Shown: positions 34,657 through 44,789 of the stretch, piece by piece
How the letters are laid out: each line of letters opens with the position of its first letter
How positions within the stretch are numbered: the first letter of the stretch is position 1
Source of the DNA: Pyrrhosoma nymphula
Taxonomy: Eukaryota > Arthropoda > Insecta > Odonata > Coenagrionidae
NCBI GenBank assembly: GCA_963573305.1
Contig: OY754330.1
Span: forward strand, 19,006,596 to 19,070,595
Direction: 5' to 3'
DNA: 64,000 bases
The notes under the pieces: model-generated
What the model was told of the DNA's origin: nothing
Seen by the model: the letters and a program-made list of their open reading frames with translations, nothing else
Databases searched by the model: none
Position numbers and translations under genes: made by a program

Positions 34657-34697
34657 GGCCAACGCTTCGACGAGTGACTCCCTCATCGTCATCAGGA
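34657..34697 (-). ncRNA. Hammerhead-like motif
   Basis: On minus: CTGATGA, extra C, 6-bp stem GATGAG/CTCGTC around GGAGTCA, then GAAGCGTTGGCC (A to G within GAAACGTT). The stem is fully paired, with one G-T pair, and differs in sequence from all other copies. Confidence 0.55.
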
Positions 34698-34739
34698 CTG
34701 AGACTGATTGCCGAGTTGGTCCATGCAGGGGATTTTATA

Positions 34740-34950
34740 GTTGACCAAGGGCGGTTGAAAACCCATTGTTGACCGGCTCGTTCAAGGCGGTTTGAATTTG
34801 AATTGTAACCGCGACCGTTTAATTTTATTGAGTAGCGGTCTCCATATTTGGCTGATGTACTGCCCAGAGTCTCGATTTAACTTCTTCTCCTCCAAACTTA
34901 TCTCGATAGCCTCTTTCATCAAACGATCCCAGTATCCAACTCAACGGCAA
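34740..34950 (-). pseudogene. Penelope-like retroelement protein, C-terminal remnant
   Basis: On minus the frame reads YWDRLMKEAIEISLEEKKLN and then RDSGQYISQIWRPLLNKI before a stop. Penelope-like proteins end, after the reverse transcriptase and the GIY-YIG endonuclease, with a segment of the pattern 'R(L/I)xREAxEI...NRDxGxxLSxxWxPxL', which this matches residue for residue at the conserved positions. Only this tail survives; reverse transcriptase and the GIY-YIG motif are absent. The pattern is recalled family knowledge, not a search result. Confidence 0.65.
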
Positions 34951-34971
34951 AGGATTTTGGTGCCGTTAAAA

Positions 34972-35012
34972 TCCTGATGACATTGAGGGAGTCACTCGTC
35001 GAAACGTTGGCC
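34972..35012 (+). ncRNA. Hammerhead-like motif
   Basis: CTGATGA, extra C, stem ATTGAG/CTCGTC with two mismatches, then GAA, ACGT, T, GGCC. Its partner on the other arm has the paired stem but a damaged GAAA; the two arms have decayed at different places. Confidence 0.55.
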
Positions 35013-35094
35013 TTTAAAAGCCATACCCGGTTGCAAACCCGAGAAGATTTTACTATTATTATTCGCCGGGAAAGCCTAAGATCTTTTATCATAA

Positions 35095-37024
35095 TAATGT
35101 ATCTTTCGTGTCGTATTCTAGTCACTTTTTTAATTAAAAGTAACCTTCAACCATGAAAACTAGAAAAAAAAGCTTCAAAAATTTATGTAAATTTGGAAAT
35201 TCAAAGTGGCCATCGTTTTTTTCCCGAATCCTTCAGTGAAAAGGTAGAAAGTGAAACGTTACTTATGCAAAAGTCCCTTTTTTTAAAAAATCATCATGAG
35301 TTAGGAATACCTCCCAACGGTTATTCAAATAATGTCAAAAAATATATCACATTGTAGGTGCGAGAATTTCAAGAACAGTGCAAATCCCGTCCTCTAGGAG
35401 GGATAAGTTAGGTAGGTCTTTATTCATAATTGATCACTAACTTCCGGAAATTTGGATCAAAATGTGTGCCTACTTTCGATTTATACGCATGAGACCGTAA
35501 TAATTTCAGGTGTGAAAATACTGCTATAATTTCTAACAGCAGAAATAAGCAGAATCCCTTCCAACAAAATGGGATCTGCTCATTTTATTCTCATGCATAT
35601 GAAGTAGAAAGCTCGACAGGAACTTTCGGATGCAATCACTTTCTATAAAACAATACGGAAGACACAACGTTATGTTAGTTTTAACGCCACTTTGTTGACA
35701 CATTAGTGCCTATTGAATGTTTAAAAAAATACATAATGGAAGGAATGCTGTTATTTCTCGAGTTTAATTACAAATATGCTTTAAGAAAAACGTGTCCCTG
35801 TTCACGCTTCTAATAGATCTTAATCAATGATCTATTTTTGTACCTGATTAAGATACTCAACGCACATATCAACGTTGAATTGCGGAACTCAATTAAGTCA
35901 TTGAATGCAAATATATTTATGTACACAAGGGAAGTGATGAAGCTGTTAATCACTCAGAAGACGGCTCAAGAGAACCAGAGGGACGAGGTGACCATCTATC
36001 AACCTGGGTGTTATTTAAGTAGAAATGAGTCTGCGTGGCCCATTTTTGGGTTTCCCGTCCATTAAAGGGGACAAACAGTCACTCAACTCTCCGTGCACCT
36101 AGAAAACGAACGAATTACAACGATCACAACATACAAGATAGGTTACGAACTCCTCAAATGATCATGCTAACAGTGTTCTTCAGGCTTTGTGGTTTTCTTA
36201 TAAAATAAGTCCAATGTTTTTCACACCCGTTGAATTTCAACGGGTATCTTCCGCTAGTTGAAAAGAAATGTGATATCGCAACGCAGAGCCACTAACTATA
36301 ACGACACGTATTTGAGAGAAACAAAGAGAAAGAAGATGGAACAAACAACGCTGGGAGAAGAATATTCTCAAGGTAAAGGATTCATCGATAGTCGTAAACC
36401 ACGCAGGCACCAGCGGTAACTCTTTTGTTTGTTTTCCCCCTTCAATATCGTACGTATCGTGAATATCATCGTCGTCAATACACGCCAACCTACTGTTTAA
36501 AAACAAAATTCAAACTGTGAAATCGCGTATTCAGCCTGAGTAAGCGCGACGGGTACCAAACGAATTTATTGTGCGAAACCGCTTTGAGGGCGAAAGTCAG
36601 ACGCGTCACATTGTTTACATAACAAAGAGCGGAAAGAAAGAAACAAAAAAATTCAGACTTTTGGAATGAGGCCCGAGAGCGTCTGTTTGAAGTATGAACG
36701 GGCAGAGGGGAGTTGTTGGGTCGGGGAGGGAGATGGGAAGACATGTGGCGGCAGCCGCCAGGGAGGAGCTCTGTATCACCCCGCGCCTCGCGCCCTGCCC
36801 ACCCCGGCCAATACGATGACATGAATAAAAGCGGTGGCCATCCCTCCCTAAGCCTCTCTGGAACTACTCACGGAAGCGGCAGAAGTAATGCAGGAAAAAT
36901 TGAGTTCAGATCAGCGGTTTTTTTAAACTTGCGAGCCCCTTATCACCCGTTTGTATACATTGTAACCCTTGTATAATAATAATGTACATTTATTATATTC
37001 TTACAGCTAATTCAGCCTTAAATC
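35095..37024. other. Unassigned DNA
   Basis: AT-rich with a GC-richer patch at 36540-36840, where overlapping frames are open on both strands. No domain recognised. No promoter or splice evidence that I can defend. Confidence 0.45.
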
Positions 37025-37608
37025 TCAAGGTAGTTTGAGCGAAAAATCACTTCACCTAGCATTTGATGAATTTGGCCTAATTTTAAAGAAAAAACTCTCA
37101 TCTTTCCAAAGATATCAAAATATCAACCCGTTGCCAAACTGCTTTTTGAGCTATCTGCCTACAAATATAAACTGTTTTACATAGGATAGATTATGACTGT
37201 GCGCTCTAGAGGGAGAATATTTAAGGAAATAGGAATGTAAAACACCTGGATTTCGTCAAAAAACTAACGGTGTGTAGTTTGTATGTTTTACTATTTTTAC
37301 TTTTTGTATGTTTTTCACTATTTATAAAAATTAATCTATTACTCACCACAATAACTTTTACAGAATCGCAAAAAACCTGCTTTTTTGAAGGGTTTTCAGT
37401 CGTACGGCAGGAAAAAATGAGACAAGTTAGACACTTATGTAGATTTATTTATTTAATTACTGTGAATTTCGTCATATATAACTATATTATTGCGCCATTA
37501 GTATTACAATATTTATTTCATACTTCTTCATGACGTTGAAATAAAAAAATAAAATTTGAATATGGTCTCCATTATGACTAGGGAACTATCTCGCTCAAAC
37601 CACCTTAA
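37025..37608. mobile_element. TTAA MITE family A, copy A4
   Basis: Left TCAA (mutated TTAA) then GGTAGTTTGAGCGAAAAATC; right CGCTCAAACCACC then TTAA (37605-37608). A short internal duplication (TGTATGTTTT) occurs near 37280-37310. Confidence 0.88.
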
Positions 37609-37609
37609 G

Positions 37610-38744
37610 TAAGCACGTGGGGTATTTTTAGGCCCGTATAAGGGTTTAATAAAAGGTATATTTTATCCAATGCAATCTTTCGTAGTTGAGGTTTTCAGTA
37701 CTTTTCTAGAAATATTTTTTACATGTGTCAAATCAAAAGTACTGATTAAGCCACGGTATTACCTTTGCGGAGTCACCCGCAAGAACACACAAGTGAATAT
37801 ACATCGCACTGAAATACTTAGATACTAAGGCTGAATTCAACGGAGCACACTGCAAGAAATTGCTCCTGTACTCACTTATCCAATTGGAATGGGGAATTTC
37901 CAAAAGGGAAAATTATCCAAATTATTCAAAATCCAAAAATTCATAAAAAATGGTCAAATCCAAAAATTATCCAAAAGGGGAAATTAGTCCAGTTTGGATG
38001 GTGTTCGGCACAAATTGAGAGATGGGGTTCAAAACCGAAACGTTAGCTTCATCTTAGCGTTGGGGAACAATCTTTAACCATCGCGAGATGTTTAAAAAAT
38101 GGAGTGGGTAGGTATTCATGAATAATCTTGTGTGGGCTCATATGGTTCTGAGATTTTTATGTTCACTAATTCTTCGTCTGACGTCTTATAATAAAAATAA
38201 AAGGTGGATCCCTAAAGTTATCAGACAGTAATCGATATATGCTTGGGGAAGAGCGCAATTGCCAAAAATGGGTAATTTCCCCGCATGTAGGTATAATTTT
38301 GATTTGTTTGAGCATTTCACTAAAAATTCACTCTTATGGTGGGAAAGGCGTAATATCTAAAACAAGCAAATTTGATGAAAACCTCACGTACAGCATGCAA
38401 CATCATTACGTGATTGCTTTAGTATGCCCTCATACTGCATATTTCAATGTCAATAAATAATAGATAGATATGGTGCTATTAACTAACCGTTTAACCTCTA
38501 ACTAACCCTTGAATTACTTTTTATTCTCAAGTATCTCCCACGTAACAAATATATTACCTAAGGATTACTTTAAAGAACGCGGAATATGTTGTTAAAAGGC
38601 AGATAAATGAGTATTTTTTCCCAAAAATATTAAAAATGTTTAGAATTTCAATACTTATTTCTGAGAAAAAACTTGGTTCCCCTATTTTTTTAGCAAATCG
38701 ACCCACAGATGCAGCAATACACAGTCCAATTCCTGTTGCCGCCG
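37610..38744. other. Unassigned AT-rich DNA
   Basis: A short near-repeat of ATTATCCAAA/AAATCCAAAA lies at 37910-37990. No supported gene. Confidence 0.5.
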
Positions 38745-39090
38745 TAACTAAAAACATTCAGCCTTATATGCCCCAATACATTGTTTAGCCGATGTACAAA
38801 TAGCACCCTTTGGTCCACCCTGATTCTCAACTCTCCCCCGATTCCTACCCTGTCGCGTACATCCCGGAATTCGACTCACTCTACCAGGAGGTGTCGCACA
38901 TACTCGGGAGAGTTACACCCATCGCAGCGTGGTGGCGTCATTTCTTCGGCTAAGAGGTATGAGAGGGTCAAATGGAATTCCCCTGTCCTCGTCGAGGAAT
39001 TTTCCCTCCTGCATCTCCTGACGGATGACAGCTACGGTGAAACACTGGGTTCAACATGCCACTTCTCATTGGCTAGGAGTGCTTGACCAT
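38745..39090 (-). mobile_element. LINE (I/R1/Jockey-type) C-terminal zinc-knuckle fragment
   Basis: On minus: TGEFHLTLSYLLAEEMTPPR, then CDGCNSPEYVRHLLVE, then (after one stop) FRDVRDRVGIGGELRIRVDQ and a hydrophobic tail. The C-x2-C...H...(C position lost to the stop/change) pattern is the cysteine-histidine motif at the C-terminus of several insect LINE ORF2 proteins. Catalytic parts are missing. Confidence 0.68.
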
Positions 39091-39099
39091 ACATAATTA

Positions 39100-39850
39100 C
39101 GCATCTACGTCCAATGAGCCTTCTTACGAAAGCTTAATTTACAGTGGATCTGAAACAATTGGACTACAGCCATCAGACTACAGGGTACACACATCACTCT
39201 CTGGGACGAACACCTTTCATTTCCTTCACCTTATATTCTTTCACTACAATTTGTCCAGAGCCTCCAGAAGAAAGATCCAAAAATCACCGGCGATTGTGTT
39301 CTACCACCATGTCGAGTTATGGCTAGTGGTAGCACTAAAAGTACATAAAAGTGTTAGTGCAACTTTTTCGCAACAGAAATAGTATCAAAACGAAACAGTT
39401 CCGCGGAACACTTTGTTGCGGACGACAGCAAGAGGCACACCAAACAACAGGCGATCGATCGGCGCTGTTAGAACATGGCTAGTAGTTCTGCATTCAATTT
39501 AATGAGACATATTTCACTTAAAGTAAAAATTTCATTTAGATTCATGAAAAATAGGTCATTCACAGTTCTAATTCTATCTGCAACGATGGGCGGGCATGTT
39601 TTGGCTGAATAAACCAGCAACCGCCTGCAACAGATTCGAATCCAACAGATTATAACCGCAACGCAGCCACAGATACAGTGCAACTGGAACGGAATAGAAG
39701 ACAAAACAGTCAGCATCAGCTATCAGTTGCCGCTGCACAGCACAGAGCGCAACGATCCAAGGGCTGCGGCACGATCACGAAACTAACCTGTTATTTACAA
39801 CAGCTGTCTGACCGAATCAGTTTCGCTCCGAAAACACTTTATTCCTCCAC
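39100..39850. other. Unassigned
   Basis: Segment 39330-39400 (GCACTAAAAGTACATAAAAG and on, then CGAAACAGTT) is loosely similar to 25525-25580, perhaps an old dispersed repeat. No gene. Confidence 0.4.
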
Positions 39851-39861
39851 TAGCTATTGAG

Positions 39862-40106
39862 CCACTGGGAGGGAGCGTGGTGGCCTAGTAGGTAGAGTGC
39901 TTGGCTACTGATCGAAGGGTGCCGGGCTCAAATCCGTGTGAAGACTTTGGACACCCCTGAACAAAAAAAATCCTCCGAGTCCACAGGGAAAGGAACTGGC
40001 CCCCCTACCCTGAATGCGTGAAATTCACACGCCTGTAGCTTAGTCTGGGATGAGCTCTATCCTCAACTATCCAAGCCAACCTTCGGGTTGAATCGCTGAG
40101 TGAGTG
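39862..40106 (+). repeat. SINE-3 with 10-bp target duplication
   Basis: Flanked by AGCTATTGAG on both sides (39852-39861, 40107-40116). tRNA-like head GGAGCGTGGTGGCCTAGTAG-type (here GGGAGCGTGGTGGCC) with A box GTAGGTAGAGTGC and B-box GGGCTCAAATCC. The body shares GAAATTCACACGCCT and the end GTTGAATCGCTGAGTGAGTG with the copy at 43.5 kb. Confidence 0.9.
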
Positions 40107-40118
40107 AGCTATTGAGGT

Positions 40119-40690
40119 GAAAGCATGTAAACCTCAGGAGATTCTGAACAAGTAAAGAGAACGATAATCGCAGAAGACAAACGCACACATTATCTTCGAA
40201 CGATCACATTTATTTATTTTTTTTAAGGAAAAATGCCAGAAAGCGAACGACAATCACCCTTCGCTGTCGCGAATTTTCTCACTTATTACCTCATACTCTT
40301 GAAATTCAACTCTTTTTCAAAAACCCCTCCCATTTTCTTATCCCGATCATGCACTCACTCTTCCCGAAACGCCTTTCAAAACGTCATCCCTCGTCAAACA
40401 AGCGATGTGCTCATCGCGGGCCCTATAAAAGCTCTCGCCATCACTCGGGAGGCATTTCTACTCTCGCTCGGGGTCCCGATAATTAATTTATTTTTGCCAC
40501 CTGATCCGACTAATGTATATTTATCCCTTTTCCCAAAGACCAATCATTTCAAAAAAATTAACTTTCGGTCCATCCTTGTGCGGGATACAACTCAACTGTC
40601 AACTTTGCCCTCTGGTGATGAAGAAGGTGAAGCCCGTGAAAAAAGATATCAACTACGCTCCATGAAATTCTAAGACCCAAAGAGAGACTT
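40119..40690. other. Unassigned with one 146-codon plus frame
   Basis: The frame 40233-40673 is the longest on the plus strand but has no recognised domain, and its composition does not stand out as coding. It ends at the start of a 38-bp hairpin arm. I do not call it a gene. Confidence 0.3.
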
Positions 40691-40695
40691 AGTAA

Positions 40696-40837
40696 TTGAA
40701 AGAAAATAAATTCCCCAAGGCCGTACTCTTTACCATAAGTACCATACCATAAAATAAGATACCATACATAGATAAATAGATACATAGATAAATACCATAG
40801 TAAAGAGTACGGCCTTGGGGAATTTATTTTCTTTCAA
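40696..40837. repeat. Perfect 38-bp inverted repeat around a 66-nt loop
   Basis: 40696-40733 is the exact reverse complement of 40800-40837 (core CCCCAAGGCCGTACTCTTTA). The loop is made of CATAGATAAATA/ACCATA-like units. Outside the arms GAGACTTAGTAA occurs on both sides in direct orientation (40684 and 40871), which could be a target duplication of a larger insert. Confidence 0.92.
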
Positions 40838-40839
40838 CT

Positions 40840-42004
40840 GTTTAACGGCCGTAGAACGTTCAATTATCTATGAGACTTAGTAAGTCTTCTTGGCGATATG
40901 ATTAAAATTATACCGAACTCTAATCGTTTATTTATGCCAAAGGTTTCCCGCGAATATTATTCCTCAACGACGTAATTTACTTTCAGATTCCTTATAGTGA
41001 ACTGGAGATTGATGATTTATGAGATTTTTAGTAAATGGTAACGACTGTTCATTTCTGACGATCAATAAATGGCCAAGTATTGGAGGAATTATGTATTTAC
41101 TCCTCAGTAAATAGGCCCTCATGCCATTTATTTGATATTTGATTTTAATGTGATAACTATTGTGGGAGAGGACGATTTACGGTATGAATCAGAGCACGTG
41201 TGAAATATTAATTCGTAATCCGAGTAGGTAGAGAAATTGTTATTTAAAAAAACTTTGTACCAATGCTTTTGAAAAAGAAATTAATACATAACTGTCGAGG
41301 CAGATACAAATCGTTTAAAGTCAAGAGGATAATGAGAAAGGTAACAAGAATGAAATGATTCGAATTTTTTTGTAAACTTAAAGTCATTGTTTCCATTGAA
41401 TCCAGAATAAACAACAGTTTTGAACCTGTTGTCACAAGCCATATTTTAATACGAAGTTGTAGGATTGTTAAAAATCAAAGAGCTCTAAACATTTCCAGTT
41501 TCAGATTTATTCACTGCATATAACATCCATCACTGCAGGGTTCCGCGAGTAGTAAACACCATTAAACTGGTGACGGATTAAATGAGAAAATAAATTCAGT
41601 GAAATGCGCCAGTTCTACAATGGCACGTGCTACTGCATGAATGAAAATTCGCCTTTGCACTTTTATTTATGACTATCGCCTACTTTCCTTTATTCCCGAA
41701 TGTGACCATCAGAAGCAAATGAGGAGATTCCGTACACTCGAAGATACTAGGCAGAGAAATTTCAGCGAGTAGTGAATAAGACACGCTTCGTATACGAAGA
41801 TTTTCGAGTAACAATGGCAATATGAAGATTGGATTTAAAAGAATAGTGGCATGGAAAATTTCTTAAGTCTCGGCTAAGATACGACAGTAAATTTCGACAG
41901 ATGATCAGCAGAAAATAAAATAAAATTATGATGATAAGAAAATATAAATACTGCAATACTTTTGGATATCAAATTCACCAGAATGACCGTAAAATTCCAG
42001 TTTT
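40840..42004. other. Unassigned AT-rich DNA
   Basis: No supported gene or repeat ends. Confidence 0.5.
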
Positions 42005-42006
42005 CT

Positions 42007-42561
42007 TTAATGTAGTTAGAGCGAATTATCACTTCACGTAGAACTTGTTGAAATTGACCTCGTTTTAAAGCAAAAACTCATCTTTCCAATGATATCAAAA
42101 TAATAACCCTTTGCCAATTTCTGTCAATCAATTTGCCTAAAACATAAGGTGTTTTACATGAAATAGACAAATGCTGTGTGCTCTAAAGAAGAATATTGAA
42201 AACATTAGGAATTTCAAGCATCTATAATTCGTCAAAAAACTAACGGTGCGTAGTTTTTATGTTTTCTCAACTATTTTTAAAAATTAATCAATTACTCACC
42301 GCAGTAACTTTTACAGAAATTTCGCAAAAAAACATCTGTTGTGAAGCCGCTTTAACCGCATGGAGTGAAAAAGTGAGTCAAGTTAGATACTTATGAGGAT
42401 ATACTTAACTACTGAAAATGTTTTACATATATAACTATATGTTTGCGCCATTAAAACTATAGTATTTACTTCACACTACTTACAGACGCTGAAATTAAAA
42501 AATAAAATTCGAATTTGGTCTCCATTATGACTAGGAAAATATCTCACTCAAAATACCTTAA
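42007..42561. mobile_element. TTAA MITE family A, copy A5
   Basis: TTAA at 42007-42010 and 42558-42561. TGTAGTTAGAGCGAATTATC at left; CTCACTCAAAATACC at right. More diverged than A2 or A4. Confidence 0.85.
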
Positions 42562-43345
42562 ACCATGCTTACCCAAAGCCATCGTCTTTTTAGTAAAAGC
42601 AACATTGCTCTAGGTTGGATGGTTTTTTTTTCCTGGATTGACAGTGGCCAAGGACTGGCAACTCCGAAGAAACCCAAGTCCCCCCGCAGGTAGACGGAGA
42701 ATAGAATGTCTAAGTGTGTACGTGCATACTACCATATCACCCACTGCCACCCTTCTAAGTCTCTCTCTCTCTCTCTTTCTGACATAAAATTTTTAAAATT
42801 GTCACCATTAAGACATTTATTTCTAAAGTACTCATTTTATTTTATTTGAGAAGTGGAAATAAACCTTTGCGAAGAACGCTTTATAATTTAAGAAATAAAT
42901 CCCATGTCCCGTGAAATTAAACCTATTTAAACTTTCTTTAAAAGATGTTTTTTTGTATTTGGGACCTAAAGTGTATAATTTGATACCGATTAATAAAAAA
43001 AGTTAATATTAAAACAAAATTCCTTCAAATGGCATTGGAATGACTATTTACTCAGCCCAATGTGGATTATTCATTTTATAATATTGTGTGAAGTTCTTGT
43101 AATAATTATAGTCATCATATTTGGCTCATTGGAAATTTGTACTGTATTGATTATTAGTTCTTATAATTTTTAAATTAACAATTTAAATTGTTCTTTATGG
43201 CCGCATGCAGCTGTGCATGACTGTGAAGGTAGCCTCAGCTCAGTTATTCCTAGAGACTAACTAAAGCTTCCAAAAATGTGTGTACGAAATCATTGTTTTT
43301 TGGTGAAGGTTGTTTTCGGAAGTAATAAATTATTTTTATTATTAT
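42562..43345. other. Unassigned AT-rich DNA
   Basis: A (CT)n run of about 8 units lies at 42760-42777. No gene. Confidence 0.5.
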
Positions 43346-43350
43346 ATTAT

Positions 43351-43525
43351 ACTAGCTGAATTACCCTATGGTCCTCGGGATCACACTTCCTTCGTAACTC
43401 ATCATATAAGAAGAGAATCGATTGAAAACATTGAACTCTCTATCTCGAGTGAAATTAGTTTCAAAAAGCAAAATATAAACCACTGCACAAATCACAAAGC
43501 TTAGCTTACCAATAAGGCTTAACTA
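43351..43525 (+). repeat. CTAG-head element, 5' part
   Basis: ACTAGCTGAATTACCC, then CGGGATCACACTTCCTTCG, then an internal segment with CTATCTCGAGTGAAATTAG and AAACCACTGCAC. Matches the minus copy at 7143-7882. Stops near the SINE-3 insertion. Confidence 0.65.
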
Positions 43526-43531
43526 AGCAAA

Positions 43532-43795
43532 ATGGGGAGCGTGGTGGCCTATTGGGTAGAGCGCTTGGTTACTGACCGAAGGGTCCCGGGTTCAAATCCT
43601 TTGAACGCCCCCGAACAAAAATCCTCGGAGTGCAAGGTGGCCCAGGAAAAGGAACTATCCTGAATGTGTGAAATTCACACGCCTCTGGCTTAGTCCGGGG
43701 TGAGCTCTACCCTCAACTATCAAAAGCCTTCTCTAGGCTAGGAGGGTGAGCTCTGCCCTCAACCTTCAGGTTGAATCACTGAGTGAGTGACAGTG
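43532..43795 (+). repeat. SINE-3, second copy
   Basis: GGGGAGCGTGGTGGCCTATT head, B box GGGTTCAAATCC, shared body GAAATTCACACGCCTCTGGC and end GTTGAATCACTGAGTGAGTG. An internal duplication of GGTGAGCTCT...CCTCAAC (43700-43770) makes it slightly longer than the first copy. No clear target duplication. Confidence 0.85.
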
Positions 43796-43965
43796 CCCTA
43801 TACAGCTCATCGAGCCTTGGTAAATGGGACCAGATGATGCCAGAGTATTAATCAGAGTTCGGCACACCGGACATGAAATGGCTAAATCCTGAGAAGTTCA
43901 ATCACGTGAAACAAAGTGTCTGCGTTTTTCATATCTTTATATTTACTCCATGCTTCATGTTCCCG

Positions 43966-44338
43966 CTTTCATTTTAAAGTACATTTCGAAAATGTGTCCA
44001 TTATGACTAAAGGAAAACTTCGCTGAAACCACCTTGAAGGGAAGCCAGGAGGGTTATTTTGTAATCTCACCTTTTTAGTGACTCTTAGTGGAAAGGCGGG
44101 AGATCCGTTTCCCTCTCTTAATGATCGGCTCACGAACGGCTCGTGAATTGTCGAAGCTTCAATTAATTACCTTATATCAAATAAAAGATGCCGAAACTAG
44201 CGAATACCCAGATTGCTCAACATCTTAAGGAAGATATCTTACACTGTACATACCACGATTCATTTAAAAGTACATTTTCAAAATGTGTCCATTATGACTA
44301 AAGGAAAACATCGCTGAAACCACCTTGAAGGGAAGACA
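43966..44338. repeat. Two direct copies of a family-A-like right end
   Basis: 43969-44042 and 44262-44334 share AAATGTGTCCATTATGACTA, then TCGCTGAAACCACC and TTGAAGGGAAG. These are family A right ends (with TTGA for TTAA) in direct order 293 bp apart, either a local tandem duplication or two deleted MITEs. Confidence 0.7.
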
Positions 44339-44514
44339 GGCACGCACTGTGCGGTGATCTCCGAAATGGGTACGAGTGGTTAGATGAAGGGAGGGTTGTT
44401 GATTTCAGAGAAAAATGTGCCTTTTTGCAGATAAAAAACGGAATTTTCAGACAAATACGAATAGGAAAAGATAATTGATTGAATGAATTACAAGATTTAT
44501 ATTCAACCATTTGA

Positions 44515-44783
44515 TAAAACAAAATGCCAACCCACTATCTTGAGCGAAAGTCATTTAAAAAAGCAAAAAAATGAAACCACTGCATAAAACCCAATACGAA
44601 GCGTACCGAAGGCCCGGGGCCCCATTTTTGAGACCTTTTGGGGCCCTGAGAATTTTAAAAATAGCCTATGATATTTTTCCTGTCTTGAAATATTAGTCTG
44701 CAAACTTTCATCACGATCTGAGTAAATATGTAGATTTGTACAAAAAACAAACAGACAAACATTCTTTTTTAATGTATATAGAT
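44515..44783 (+). repeat. CTAG-head element, 3' part
   Basis: Begins at the internal ACTATCTTGAGCGAAAG segment, passes AAACCACTGCATAAAACCC and GGGGCCCCATTTTTGAGACC, and ends with the CAAACAGACAAACATTC tail and TATATAGAT, as in the 7143 copy. Confidence 0.65.
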
Positions 44784-44789
44784 ATCAAA

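Larger units (their letters stand above)
34614..35090. repeat. Penelope-like fold-back with hammerhead motifs and coding core
   Basis: Arms 34614-34697 and 34972-35058 pair (outer AAAATCTTCTCGGGTTT, inner GGAGTCACTCGTCGAA). The right arm continues into TTCGCCGGGAAAGC (35063-35076), shared with 10.9, 27.8 and 49.6 kb. Between the arms, minus-strand sequence encodes a Penelope-like C-terminus, so this looks like a truncated Penelope-like element with inverted terminal repeats. Confidence 0.78.

Noticed and set aside
40233..40673. 146-codon plus frame as a gene
   Set aside because: No recognised domain and it ends next to a hairpin arm; length alone is within chance for this composition.
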